Assembly (NCBI GenBank): GCA_002841885.1
Contig: PHBE01000022.1
Coordinates: forward strand, 1 to 55,785
DNA from: Deltaproteobacteria bacterium HGW-Deltaproteobacteria-18
GTDB lineage: Bacteria; Desulfobacterota; Desulfovibrionia; Desulfovibrionales; Desulfomicrobiaceae
DNA length: 55,785 nucleotides
Direction of reading: 5' to 3'
Shown: in pieces, positions 25,831 through 34,841 of the stretch
How the letters are laid out: the number at the start of each line of letters is the position of its first letter
How positions within the stretch are numbered: position 1 is the stretch's first letter
The notes under the pieces: model-generated
Told to the model about the DNA's origin: nothing
What the model saw: only the letters and a program-made list of their open reading frames with translations
Database searches by the model: none
Translations under genes and position numbers: made by a program

Positions 25831-26173
25831 GCTTGATCAGCGGCTTTTGTGTTCTGCTGCCGCAGCCCAGAGGGCCGACAGTTTAGTGCCCAGCAATTCC
25901 ATGTTTACAGCCTGCTCCCCCGGCAGCAGGCAACGAATTTTCGTTTTTTTGAACGCTTTGAACCCTTGCCTTCCGGCTGTTCGGATGGCCCAGGGACCTC
26001 AGGCTGCTCCGCATCTCTTGCGTGAAGCGCAGGTCCTGGCCGGGAGTGCGACTCTGGATGGAGCAGGCGAAAACCGCCTGCTTGGGAAAGCTGCAGCACG
26101 GTAGCGTCATGGATTCAAACACGACCGGCACACCTTAGCACCAACCCAAACAGCCAAGCGGCACGGTGAGCAG
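25831..26173 (+). other. Intergenic stretch before the third kinase gene
   Basis: This 343-base stretch shows no gene. Its first third holds the terminator listed at 25910-25950; the rest lies upstream of the kinase gene and presumably carries its promoter, but no clear motif stands out. Confidence 0.55.
25910..25950 (+). terminator. Terminator after the small membrane protein gene
   Basis: GCCTGCT/AGCAGGC forms a seven-base-pair hairpin, directly followed by AACGAA-TT-TTCGTT and a run of T to 25950. Confidence 0.65.
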
Positions 26174-27829
26174 ATGACTCCTCAACGTCTTGAAATGCAT
26201 AGAAAACGCCTCAAAAACGCCATTGTCCTGTTCACCGTGGCTCCGGCCTTTCTCGTCGCCTTATGTGTTCTGTTCTACGCGCTCAAAAGCGTTGACATCG
26301 AACATATCCGTTCCGCTGAAACGCAACTCGCCGTCGTTGCGGAAGCAGGCAGGGCCAGAGTCGAGCACAGCATGGATTCTGCCGGAGCTTTCCTGGAGAT
26401 GCTGTCTCAACGTCCCGGTGAGATGTCCACAGGAGAACTGCAGCTCGCCTTCACATCCCTCAAGCGTTCAATGATCTGGATTGATGGCTTGGACGTGACG
26501 GATCCTCGCAGTGGCAGCAGGTACGCAGTCGGCCAGCCCTTGCCGCAGCAACTGCCGCCGGCCTTGCGGAACAAAGAAGGACTTCTCGTCACCGAAGTCC
26601 AGGCCGCCCATGACGGGACGCCGCGCTTTTTCATCGCCATCGGGGAGGGGCCGGACCTGGCTTCGGCAACAGCAAGACTCTCCGTCAACGCGCATCTCTT
26701 CAGCACCCTACTCGATCGGGAGCGCCTCGGACGTACTGGCGAAACGTTCCTCGTAAACGATGCGGGAACCCTGCAGACCAGGTCCGTCCTGCATGGCGGT
26801 ATCCTAGACCGTGTCGACGGGACACTGGTCGCAAATGACGCCGGTATCGCGAAGATTGCCCGGCGCGAATGGTCCGATACCACTCTTCTTTATGTCGCGC
26901 TGCCACTGAACAACCTTCCCGGCTGGCTGCTCGTTGCCCAGCACGACAGCAGGGAGATTTCCGAGACCCTGCACAGCACCATGACACGCTTCGCTGCCTT
27001 GGCCGTCATCTGCCTGCTTGTCCTGGGCGCGGCGTCCCTGCGGGCGGCAAAAAAATTCATGAAGGTCCAGGAAGAAATGGAAACGGACGCGGGCCGTCTG
27101 CGGGAGTGCGAACTGCAGATTCAGAAGCTCGACGCCATCAGCCAACTGGGAGTGGGCATCGCCCACGAAGTCAACAACCCCCTGGCCATCATCGGAGAGG
27201 AGGCGGGCTGGATGCAGGATCTGCTCCGGCGCGACTCCTTCAAAGACCATCCCGACGCCGGAGAACTCAGGGAATCCCTGCGCCAGATCGTGACTCAAAC
27301 GGCCCGTAGCCGGGAAATCACTCACAAACTCCTCAGTTTTGGCGGCAAGACCGACGGCACGATTCGCGACGTGGAAATGAACACTCTCGTCGCTGATGTC
27401 GCTACCTTGAGACGCCGCGAAGCGTCGCAGCGGAGTATTGAAATCCGGGAGGAGCTCGCCCCGCTGCTGCCCGTCGTTCTCAGCGAACCCGCCCTCCTGC
27501 GCCAGTTGCTTATCAACCTGATCAACAACTCCATGGACGCCATGCCCGAAGGCGGATCCATCACCATTTCCACCGCCCCGTCGGAAGGAGGCGGCGTCCG
27601 TTTGCAAGTTCGTGACACGGGTTTCGGCATCCCCCGGGAGAACCTCGACAAGATCTTCGATCCCTTCTTCACCACCAAGCCACCCGGCAAGGGCGCAGGC
27701 CTCGGGTTATCCATTTCCCATGGCATCCTGCAGCGTATCGGCGGAAGGATTTCCGTTGACAGCACGGCCGGGCAGGGCGCTACCATAACAATCGAACTTC
27801 CCCTTGAAGCACGACCGCTCATCAGCTGA
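26174..27829 (+). CDS. Sensor histidine kinase
   Basis: The 551-residue membrane kinase has a membrane segment at about 15-37, a periplasmic sensor of about 230 residues that looks like a diverged Cache domain (GRTGETFLVNDAGTLQT), a second segment near 273-290, phosphoacceptor His331 in IAHEVNNPLA, and an HATPase with INLINNSMDAMP, DTGFGIP and GAGLGLSISHG. It resembles the kinase at 17396-19063 around the active His. GGTGAGCAG precedes the ATG at 26174. It lies 45 bases before the first dikinase-like gene, so the two are likely co-transcribed, and the duplicate receivers upstream are its probable partners. Confidence 0.93.
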   Translation: MTPQRLEMHRKRLKNAIVLFTVAPAFLVALCVLFYALKSVDIEHIRSAETQLAVVAEAGRARVEHSMDSAGAFLEMLSQRPGEMSTGELQLAFTSLKRSMIWIDGLDVTDPRSGSRYAVGQPLPQQLPPALRNKEGLLVTEVQAAHDGTPRFFIAIGEGPDLASATARLSVNAHLFSTLLDRERLGRTGETFLVNDAGTLQTRSVLHGGILDRVDGTLVANDAGIAKIARREWSDTTLLYVALPLNNLPGWLLVAQHDSREISETLHSTMTRFAALAVICLLVLGAASLRAAKKFMKVQEEMETDAGRLRECELQIQKLDAISQLGVGIAHEVNNPLAIIGEEAGWMQDLLRRDSFKDHPDAGELRESLRQIVTQTARSREITHKLLSFGGKTDGTIRDVEMNTLVADVATLRRREASQRSIEIREELAPLLPVVLSEPALLRQLLINLINNSMDAMPEGGSITISTAPSEGGGVRLQVRDTGFGIPRENLDKIFDPFFTTKPPGKGAGLGLSISHGILQRIGGRISVDSTAGQGATITIELPLEARPLIS

Positions 27830-27874
27830 CGAGAACGCAATGATAATCCGCTCTGGAAATCTGGCGCATGCCTC

Positions 27875-30436
27875 ATGCTGCAGGAACATGCGCAGACAAA
27901 TACCCCTGCAACCGATCCGGTTGGCCGAGCGCCTTCGGCTCTTTCGAAGGTCGTTGCCGTGAAGACGACGACCGGCAGGAACCTCGCAGCTCCCGACGCC
28001 CACCCGGAGATGAAACGAAAGTATCGTTTCTTCAAAAGTCTGCTGGCCAGCAACAACCACATCCTGGAGGAAATGGCCGGGCTCGAGCGCATGATCTACG
28101 AAGGCCGCTCCTTCACCCAGGAAGATGCGTTGCTGCACATGCGCGGGCTGCTCGAGCACGGCTGTTCCCTGATTGAAGACATGAACGCACTGGCCAAGGG
28201 GAGATTCACAACACTCTTCGGGCGCTTGCAGCATCTAGGCGGAGCGGCCCTGAGCGCCATCCTGCGCGAACGGACATTCGATGGCCAGGACCTCGTCCTG
28301 CCGCTTGATGCAATCTCTCTTGAAAACCTGGACGAAGTGGGCGGCAAGGCCGCGAACCTCGGCGAGGTCCGCAACCGTGTCGGCCTGCCCACGCCGTCGG
28401 GCTTCGCCGTAACGGCTTCGGCCGCAGCCCTTTTCCTTCGTCATACCGAACTTCTCGAAACCTTCCGGCACCAACTTGCCGGAATCGACATCACGAACAT
28501 AGGCGCCCTTGAGCGTATCTGCGCCAAAGCCAGCGAAAGGATCATGATCGCCCCCCTGCCCCCGGGTCTGGACAAGGCACTGCAGGAGCAGGCTCGCGGC
28601 ATGGTGTCCCGGTTCGGCCCCAACGTGCGCCTTGCCGTGCGCTCATCTGCAGTCTGCGAGGATTCCGATGCTTCTTTCGCCGGCCAGCACGCGACCGTTC
28701 TTGGCGCCACCCCCTTCGCCCTTCCGCGAGCATGGAGCGCCGTGGTAGCCAGCGCCTTCACCGCCCGGGCCGTTTTCTACCGCCGTTCCAAGGGCTATTC
28801 GGAGCAGGACGTGATGATGAGCGTTCTGGTCCTGAACATGGTCCAGGCCAAGGCCAGCGGCGTGCTCTACACCATAGACCCAAACTCCGCCCACAGCGAC
28901 GATGTGCTTCTCTCCGCAGCCTGGGGACTTGGAGTGAGCGTGGTCGACGGCTCCTCGCATGTTGACTTCTGGCGCATCCGGCGCGCTGACCGCACAACCG
29001 TCACTGCCGAGACCGCAGACAAAGCCTCGGCCTTCACCATTCTGCCCCAGGGAGGTATCGTCTCCAGGCCCGTGCCCGACGAAGACCGGAAACGATCCTG
29101 TCTGTCGGACGATCAAGTTCGGACCCTGGTCGAATACGGCCTGCGGCTCGAAACACACTACGGCATGCCCCAGGACGTGGAGTGGTCCCTCGACCATGAA
29201 GACCGCCTCTTCGTACTGCAGTCCAGGCCGCTGGTGCGTGCCGAGGGAACCGAACGGGCCGAATGCTGCGAATTCGTGCCCGGCCGAACCCCTCTCCTGT
29301 GCGGCGGCCAGCCGGCGGCCCTTGGGGTAGCTTCGGGCGTGGTCTATTCCGTCCAGTCCGACCACGCCCTTGATGACATCCCCAAAGGCGCCATTCTGGT
29401 GGCAAGACAGACATCGCCGGCCTATGTGGCCGCCATGGGCAAGGTCGCCGGCATCATCACGGACATCGGCAGCACTACGGGACACATGGCCTCCGTGGCT
29501 CGCGAATTCGGCATTCCGACCCTCGTGGACGTGGGTCGCGCCACCCATCTTCTTGCCCACGGCACGGAAATCACCCTCGACGCCACCAACGGGGTGGTCT
29601 ACGCAGGCCGGGTCCAGGAAATCCTTTCGGAACGCAGGCCCGTCAACCTCATGAAGGGCAGCCCCGTCTACAAGTCCTTGCAGGAAGCGCTGAAGTTCAT
29701 CATCCCTCTGAATCTGGTCGATCCGCTCATGCCGAACTTCGCGCCCGGAGGATGCCAAACCCTGCACGACATCATCCGCTTCTGCCATGAAGTGGCCATG
29801 AGCGAGATGTTCCGGCTTTCGGACGAACTCCCGTCAGCAAAAAGCCCTGCCCATGAACTGCGCACCGGGTTGCCTTTCAGGATTTTCCTGTACGACCTGG
29901 GCGATGGAGTCGTGTCGCGCGAACACGCCCCAACAGTTGGCCCGGAAGAACTCCTCTGCGAACCGCTGAAGGCAATCCTGACCGGAATGACGCATCCCGA
30001 AGTGGCCGGCGACCAGGCCGACGCCAACCCGGAAGCTGCGAGTTACGCCGTCGTATCAAGGAATTACGTGAATTTCAGCGGACGGCTCGGCAACCACTTC
30101 GCCACGATAGACTCTTATGCCGGACCGCTCATCAACGACAACTACATCACCTTCTCCTTCAAGGGCGGCGCCGCCGAATACGTTCAACGCGTTCGCCGCG
30201 CCACGCTCCTGGCCGGCATCCTGCGTCGGCTCGGATTCCGAGTCAGCCAGAACGGCGACGCGCTCAAGGCGGAAATCCGCAAATATGACGAAAGCCGTTT
30301 TCTGGACCGGCTGACCACCCTTGGACGACTTTTGGCTTCAATCCGCAGCCTCGACCTGCGTCTCGACGACGACGAGGAAGTCTCCCGAAAAGTCGATGAA
30401 TTCTTCAAGGGCAGCCACTCCTTCCCTCGACGCTGA
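27875..30436 (+). CDS. PEP synthase-like protein with ATP-grasp and phospho-His domains and a novel C-terminal domain
   Basis: The 853-residue protein has a helical N-terminal region (about 46-130), a PEP-synthase/PPDK ATP-binding domain (about 140-460: VGGKAANLGE at 155-164, RSSAVCEDSDASFAGQ at 256-271, GVLYTIDP, VLQSRPL), and a swivelling phospho-histidine domain with His537 in STTGHMASVAREFG. The PEP/pyruvate TIM barrel that should follow is absent; about 250 other residues take its place (HDIIRFCHEVAMSEMF, FKGGAAEYVQRVRRATLL). Known relatives without the barrel, such as rifampin phosphotransferase, pass the beta-phosphate of ATP to another acceptor. The acceptor here is unknown. The start is uncertain: the ATG at 27875 has a weak ribosome site, and a GTG at 27959 or ATG at 28010 are alternatives. 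Confidence 0.88.
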   Translation: MLQEHAQTNTPATDPVGRAPSALSKVVAVKTTTGRNLAAPDAHPEMKRKYRFFKSLLASNNHILEEMAGLERMIYEGRSFTQEDALLHMRGLLEHGCSLIEDMNALAKGRFTTLFGRLQHLGGAALSAILRERTFDGQDLVLPLDAISLENLDEVGGKAANLGEVRNRVGLPTPSGFAVTASAAALFLRHTELLETFRHQLAGIDITNIGALERICAKASERIMIAPLPPGLDKALQEQARGMVSRFGPNVRLAVRSSAVCEDSDASFAGQHATVLGATPFALPRAWSAVVASAFTARAVFYRRSKGYSEQDVMMSVLVLNMVQAKASGVLYTIDPNSAHSDDVLLSAAWGLGVSVVDGSSHVDFWRIRRADRTTVTAETADKASAFTILPQGGIVSRPVPDEDRKRSCLSDDQVRTLVEYGLRLETHYGMPQDVEWSLDHEDRLFVLQSRPLVRAEGTERAECCEFVPGRTPLLCGGQPAALGVASGVVYSVQSDHALDDIPKGAILVARQTSPAYVAAMGKVAGIITDIGSTTGHMASVAREFGIPTLVDVGRATHLLAHGTEITLDATNGVVYAGRVQEILSERRPVNLMKGSPVYKSLQEALKFIIPLNLVDPLMPNFAPGGCQTLHDIIRFCHEVAMSEMFRLSDELPSAKSPAHELRTGLPFRIFLYDLGDGVVSREHAPTVGPEELLCEPLKAILTGMTHPEVAGDQADANPEAASYAVVSRNYVNFSGRLGNHFATIDSYAGPLINDNYITFSFKGGAAEYVQRVRRATLLAGILRRLGFRVSQNGDALKAEIRKYDESRFLDRLTTLGRLLASIRSLDLRLDDDEEVSRKVDEFFKGSHSFPRR

Positions 30437-30581
30437 ACGCATCCCTTCCCGGTTCCCCGGCGGGACTGGCTGTCCGTGAACGTTGCAGGCCGGGCTTCTT
30501 TTGTGTCAGAAGACAACGGGATTGACCGAACGTTCCCTGCAATCGGTATACAGCCACCGGGAACCCCGGCATGGAGCACGA

Positions 30582-33230
30582 ATGAGTTTGATGCAGCGCG
30601 TCCGAAACTTTTTTTCCCCTGGCCCGCCCGCGCAAGAGGAAGACAGCGGACAGGATGACGAGTTCAAGGCCAGATATCAGGCCTTTCGAAGGCTCCTCTC
30701 GGCCAACAACTCGGCCCTGGACACCATGACCGACCTCGAAAGCGCGGCCCTGGGGCATCGACATTTCGGCATGCACTTCCTCAGGTCGCGGGTCACCGGA
30801 GCCACGGCCAAAGTCTTTTCCATTGTTGAAAACCTTCTGTTCCTCGCCCCAGGCAAATATCTTGGCCTGCGTGACGCCATGCGTTCCATTCAGGAGAGTA
30901 TCCAACAGGAACTCTCCCTGCGCCAGACCGCCCGCCGCAAAGACCTGATTCTCGACCTGGACCGCATCACGGCTCGCGACATCGACGACGTGGGCGGCAA
31001 GATGGCCAACCTGGGTGAACTCCGCAATGCCCTGCAGGTGCCGGTCCCTGACGGATTCGCCATAACCGGCCGAGCTTACATGACCTTCATGCAGCACTCA
31101 GGCCTCTGGGACGAAATCAACTGCCTCGTACTCGGGCACCCCATGGCATCCCATTTCGCGGCCGGGACCGCCCAAGCGCCAGATCCGGACGAAGAACCGC
31201 AGACGGACCAGCCCATAGCCCTGCTGGAATTGTGCGCCAAGATCCGAGGCATGATCCTTGCCGCCGAAATCCCGCCCGAACTCGAAAGCGCTATTCTCAC
31301 AGCCTACGACAGGCTCTGTGAACGCGAGGGATCCAATGTCCGCGTGGCACTCCGCTCGAGCGCCCTGGGCGAGGACAGCGCCGGAGCTTCCTTTGCCGGC
31401 CAGCACAGGTCCCTTCTGAACCTTGACCGGGACAGCCTTGTCGACGGCTACAAGGAAATCGTTGCCAGCAAATACTCCGCTCACGCCATGACCTACCGCT
31501 ACATGCTCGGCATCCGGGACGATGACGTGCTGATGTGCGTCGGGTGTCTGGGCATGGTCACCTCGCAGGCCGGAGGCGTCGCCTACACGGCCAACCCGCT
31601 GAACGGCGTGGGCACCCATGTCCGCATCACCTCCGCCTGGGGAGTTGCCAAAGGCGTGGTCGACGGCACTGCGACCACCGACGAGTTCATCGTGGAAAAG
31701 GAACCTCAGCCGCGAATCATTGAAAGAAAGGTGCCACGCAAGGAATCGTCGCTGGTCTGTTCGGCCGCTGAAGGCGTCTGCCGCGTTTCGGTCGATCCGG
31801 CGCTCTGCGAGCAACCGACCCTGAGCGACCCTCAGATCATGGACCTCGCGACCATGGCTGTCCGCATAGAAAAACACTACGACATCCCCCAGGATATCGA
31901 ATGGGCCTATTCCCCGGAGGGAAGGCTCGTCCTCCTGCAGACACGACCGCTGGAAGTTCGCCAGGACCAGTCCGCATCGGAACTGCTCCCAGGGGTGACT
32001 CCCCTGGTTCATGAAGGCCAGACCGCCAGTGCAGGCACCGCCCACGGCGTGGTGCATATCGTACGCAAGGATGTGGACATCCTCATGCTGCCTGACAACG
32101 CGATCCTGGTCTGCGTGGAAGCTGCTCCAAAGTGGGCCGCCGTCCTGAACCGCTGCCAGGGCGTCATCACCGAACAAGGCAGTGTCGCCGGGCACCTGGC
32201 CAACGTGGCCCGGGAATTCAAGGTCCCAGGCCTGTTCGGCGTCCCTTCAGCCACAAGCCTCCTTCAAGCCGGACAGGAAATCACCCTCGACGCAGACAAC
32301 TGCGCGGTCTACGCCGGACTTCAGGAAAGCCTCCTGGACCGTAAGCCACAGCGGCCGAACATGATGGCAGGAAGCCCGGTCTTCCAGACGCTGCAACGCG
32401 TGAACCGCTACATCATTCCCCTGAACCTTCTCGACCCCGACGGGCTCGACTTCACTCCGGCCAACTGCAAGACGCTGCACGACATCACCCGCTTCTGCCA
32501 TGAAAAATCCGTACAGGAGATGTTCAGCTTCGGCCGCGACCACAATTTTTCACCCCGATCGAGCAAGCAGCTCAAGACCATAGTTCCCATGCAATGGTGG
32601 ATCATCAACCTTGAGGACGGATTTGTAAGCGATACCGGCGACAAGATGATCCCGCTGGATAAGATCACCTCCGTTCCCATGCTCGCGCTATGGCGCGGCA
32701 TAGTGGCCTATCCTTGGGAAGGCCCTCCCTGCATCGACTGCAAGGGCTTCATGTCGGTACTCTTCCAGTCCGCGACCAACAGGAACCTGGAACCGGCCAT
32801 GGCTTCCCAGTTTTCGGAAAAAAATTATTTCATGATCTCGAAACACTTCTGCAACCTGCAGTCGCGGTTCGGCTACCACTTCACCTCCGTGGAGGCCCTG
32901 GCCGGGCCAAGGCCCCGTGAGAACTACATCCGCTTCCAGTTCAAGGGCGGAGCCGCGGATCACCAGCGCAAGGTTCGCAGAGCAAAATTCGTCGGGGAAA
33001 TACTTGACGAATTCAACTTCCGGACCAGAGTACGCGAAGACGCGCTCTTCGCCCGACTGGACGACTGCGATCAGCAATTCATCGAAAATCATCTGGAGAT
33101 TCTTGGGCACATACTCATCCATACCAGGCAGTTGGACATGATCATGAACAAGGAAGACGTGGTTCAATTCTACAAAAAACGCATCCTGAACCAGCTTCAC
33201 GCAATGATGGATGCAAAAAACAAGGCCTGA
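30582..33230 (+). CDS. Second PEP synthase-like protein of the same novel architecture
   Basis: The 882-residue protein is a diverged paralogue of its upstream neighbour: helical N-terminal region (about 25-110, RYQAFRRLLSANNSALDTM), ATP-binding domain (VGGKMANLGELRN at 137-149, RSSALGEDSAGASFAGQ, GGVAYTANP, LLQTRPL) and phospho-histidine domain with His538 in GSVAGHLANVAREF. The C-terminal domain matches the paralogue (HDITRFCHEKSVQEMF, RFQFKGGAADHQRKVRRAKFVGEIL) and no PEP/pyruvate barrel is present. The Thr that lies two before the catalytic His in PPDK and in the first protein is Val-Ala here, so regulation may differ. The ATG at 30582 has GGAG at good distance. Keeping two copies suggests a heteromer or two substrates. 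Confidence 0.88.
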   Translation: MSLMQRVRNFFSPGPPAQEEDSGQDDEFKARYQAFRRLLSANNSALDTMTDLESAALGHRHFGMHFLRSRVTGATAKVFSIVENLLFLAPGKYLGLRDAMRSIQESIQQELSLRQTARRKDLILDLDRITARDIDDVGGKMANLGELRNALQVPVPDGFAITGRAYMTFMQHSGLWDEINCLVLGHPMASHFAAGTAQAPDPDEEPQTDQPIALLELCAKIRGMILAAEIPPELESAILTAYDRLCEREGSNVRVALRSSALGEDSAGASFAGQHRSLLNLDRDSLVDGYKEIVASKYSAHAMTYRYMLGIRDDDVLMCVGCLGMVTSQAGGVAYTANPLNGVGTHVRITSAWGVAKGVVDGTATTDEFIVEKEPQPRIIERKVPRKESSLVCSAAEGVCRVSVDPALCEQPTLSDPQIMDLATMAVRIEKHYDIPQDIEWAYSPEGRLVLLQTRPLEVRQDQSASELLPGVTPLVHEGQTASAGTAHGVVHIVRKDVDILMLPDNAILVCVEAAPKWAAVLNRCQGVITEQGSVAGHLANVAREFKVPGLFGVPSATSLLQAGQEITLDADNCAVYAGLQESLLDRKPQRPNMMAGSPVFQTLQRVNRYIIPLNLLDPDGLDFTPANCKTLHDITRFCHEKSVQEMFSFGRDHNFSPRSSKQLKTIVPMQWWIINLEDGFVSDTGDKMIPLDKITSVPMLALWRGIVAYPWEGPPCIDCKGFMSVLFQSATNRNLEPAMASQFSEKNYFMISKHFCNLQSRFGYHFTSVEALAGPRPRENYIRFQFKGGAADHQRKVRRAKFVGEILDEFNFRTRVREDALFARLDDCDQQFIENHLEILGHILIHTRQLDMIMNKEDVVQFYKKRILNQLHAMMDAKNKA

Positions 33231-33253
33231 AACAGGCCCGCATACGAGGCAAA

Positions 33254-33442
33254 ATGAGCGACAGATCAAATGAAAACACCCCAAGCCATGCCGTCATGCG
33301 CGGGGTCATCATCGGCGGCTCCATCGGGATGATCGCCAGCTGGTTCGGCTACGAGCCGACCAAGGCCTTTTTCATGGGCATCATCTGCGGCATCTTCGCC
33401 GCGGTAACCAAGATCATGGCCGACAGAATGCGCAAGAAATAG
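33254..33442 (+). CDS. Small membrane protein with glycine-rich segments
   Basis: The 62-residue protein has a polar N-terminus, two closely spaced hydrophobic stretches (about 17-33 VIIGGSIGMIASWFGY and 39-54 FFMGIICGIFAAVTKI), and a basic C-terminus, so it probably makes a hairpin in the inner membrane. GAGG precedes the ATG and it follows the second dikinase-like gene by 23 bases, suggesting one transcript. I do not recognise the family. Confidence 0.65.
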   Translation: MSDRSNENTPSHAVMRGVIIGGSIGMIASWFGYEPTKAFFMGIICGIFAAVTKIMADRMRKK

Positions 33443-33521
33443 ACCTTGACTTTCGTTGGCTTTGCAGTACTAAGTGGAGTCAAGAACCTGCCGCATGCGG
33501 ATCAAAATGGTTCCAATGTCT

Positions 33522-33775
33522 GAAGGTGACGTTCAAAAGAAACCGACAACCAAATCTGTACTGCAGAGGCGTGTTGGAAAGAAATCAGGAAAAAACCTCT
33601 ATCACAGGCGTGTCGGCTGTAAACATCCCTAGGGAACATCTTTCGATTTGAAGAAAGAGGCGCGTTGGTCAGAAACCAAAAACAAATTGTTGGTTGAAAG
33701 GCGCGTTGGAAGGAAACTCCCAAGGTAACACAGGTAACAGACTGTAGAGGCGTTTATTCCAGTCACAATGACAAC
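33522..33775. repeat. Degenerate interspersed repeats, possible structured RNA
   Basis: A unit near GAGGCGYGTTGGNNAGAAAC recurs at 33566, 33605, 33657 and 33698, with weaker copies at 33522 and 33747. Spacing is 39-52 bases, irregular for a CRISPR. Several units contain local inverted repeats, for example ACCAA...TTGGT within 33675-33695 and TCCCTAGGGA at 33627-33636. The stretch lies between the last gene of the signalling unit and a strong terminator, so it could be a long 3' region or a small RNA. Confidence 0.5.
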
Positions 33776-33862
33776 ATGGATGCCAACCGCCGGCCCAGAA
33801 CAGGCCAGGCGAACGGACCGGAATCACATCGCATTTGGTTTTTAGTCATCTCGGTTTTATGC

Positions 33863-33899
33863 GAGGCGGGAAACAAAAGTCTCCCGCCTCCTTCTTTTT
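33863..33899 (+). terminator. Rho-independent terminator
   Basis: GAGGCGGGA and TCCCGCCTC form a perfect nine-base-pair stem with a ten-base loop, followed by CTTCTTTTT. It ends whatever is transcribed through 33443-33862. Confidence 0.85.
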
Positions 33900-34089
33900 C
33901 TGAAACCGCCACGGGAAATCCTTGCCCCAGCCGACGTGCACACGCTCCACGAAATACAGACCTTCGCCGTGCGCGTTCCAGAAGACGCTTTTTCATTTTT
34001 CATCAATGCCCGGGCTGCTTGCATAAGAGAAGCATTTCAGTGTACAGGGTTATGCGAAAACATAAACTAACGCCAATTCAGGACACCCC

Positions 34090-34803
34090 ATGTACTGTAA
34101 AAAATGTAAATTCCATTCCTTCGATCACGTCAGCGCATGCCCCAAGTGCGGAGCAGACTGGGAAGAATCCCGCAAGGCCCTATATCTGAACTGGCTTTCC
34201 GCTTCGGGGGTCAACTGGCTGCAACAAGACTCCGCCGCACCAAGGCCTGCGACCGAGTCTGCCCAGGCGATGCAGAAAACCGAGGCCCATGCGCATTCCA
34301 TCGACACAAGCGGCTCCTCTGACGACTATCTGTCCGCGCCCGCGGCACCAGCCGCCACGGCAGCCACGAAAAATACCGAAATCGACGTCTCGAATTTTCC
34401 GGATCTGGACTTCACCATGACCGAAGCCCCGGTCAGGGAAGCGGCTCCCGCGCCAAAACCGCAGGCGCAAAAACCGGAAGAGGACCTGTTTCTGGAAACA
34501 CTTCCCGCCGAAGAGATTGTCGAGCTTGACTTCAGCTCCTCCTTCGACGCTCCGGCCGCCCCGCAGACACCGGCCCCGAGCAAGCCCAAACGCGAAGACC
34601 TTTTCATCCCGGAACTCGAAGAAATGCTCGCCCCGCTGGACGAAGAGCCCCGCTCCAAATCCGCCGCTGCCAAAAAACCTTCATTCTCCCAGGAGACAGA
34701 GATTCTCCTTGATTTCGGAAACGATTCTTCGGAAAGTTCTTCCGGCAAATCAAGCGACGACGAGTTGTCCTTCCTGAGCCTTGAAGATCCCAAAAAGCCC
34801 TAG
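34090..34803 (+). CDS. Zinc-ribbon protein with long acidic disordered tail
   Basis: The 237-residue protein starts with a small zinc ribbon (CKKC at residues 3-6 and CPKCG near 17-21) followed by an amphipathic segment with several aromatic residues (ALYLNWLSASGVNW). The remaining 190 residues are low in complexity, rich in Ala, Pro, Ser, Glu and Asp, with short hydrophobic-acidic patches (VSNFPDLDFTM, IVELDFSSSFD, EILLDFGND, LSFLSLED) that look like repeated docking motifs. I do not recognise a function; it may be a scaffold or adaptor. AGGA lies six bases before the ATG and a terminator follows, so it stands alone. Confidence 0.75.
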   Translation: MYCKKCKFHSFDHVSACPKCGADWEESRKALYLNWLSASGVNWLQQDSAAPRPATESAQAMQKTEAHAHSIDTSGSSDDYLSAPAAPAATAATKNTEIDVSNFPDLDFTMTEAPVREAAPAPKPQAQKPEEDLFLETLPAEEIVELDFSSSFDAPAAPQTPAPSKPKREDLFIPELEEMLAPLDEEPRSKSAAAKKPSFSQETEILLDFGNDSSESSSGKSSDDELSFLSLEDPKKP

Positions 34804-34841
34804 CTGACTCACGGCCCGGGAGCAGCCACACGAATTCAAGA

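Larger units (their letters stand above)
33443..34089. other. 647-base intergenic stretch
   Basis: No protein gene is visible. The first part (33522-33775) holds degenerate repeats and local hairpins, the middle holds a terminator (33863-33899), and the last 190 bases are presumably the control region of the zinc-ribbon gene. The repeat part is richer in A and T than its surroundings. Confidence 0.6.

Noticed and set aside
28643-29788. Antisense open frame within the first dikinase-like gene
   Set aside because: Shadow of a gene with well-kept ATP-binding and phospho-histidine motifs.
33522-33775. CRISPR array
   Set aside because: Repeat copies are degenerate and short, spacing varies from 39 to 52 bases, and no cas gene is near.
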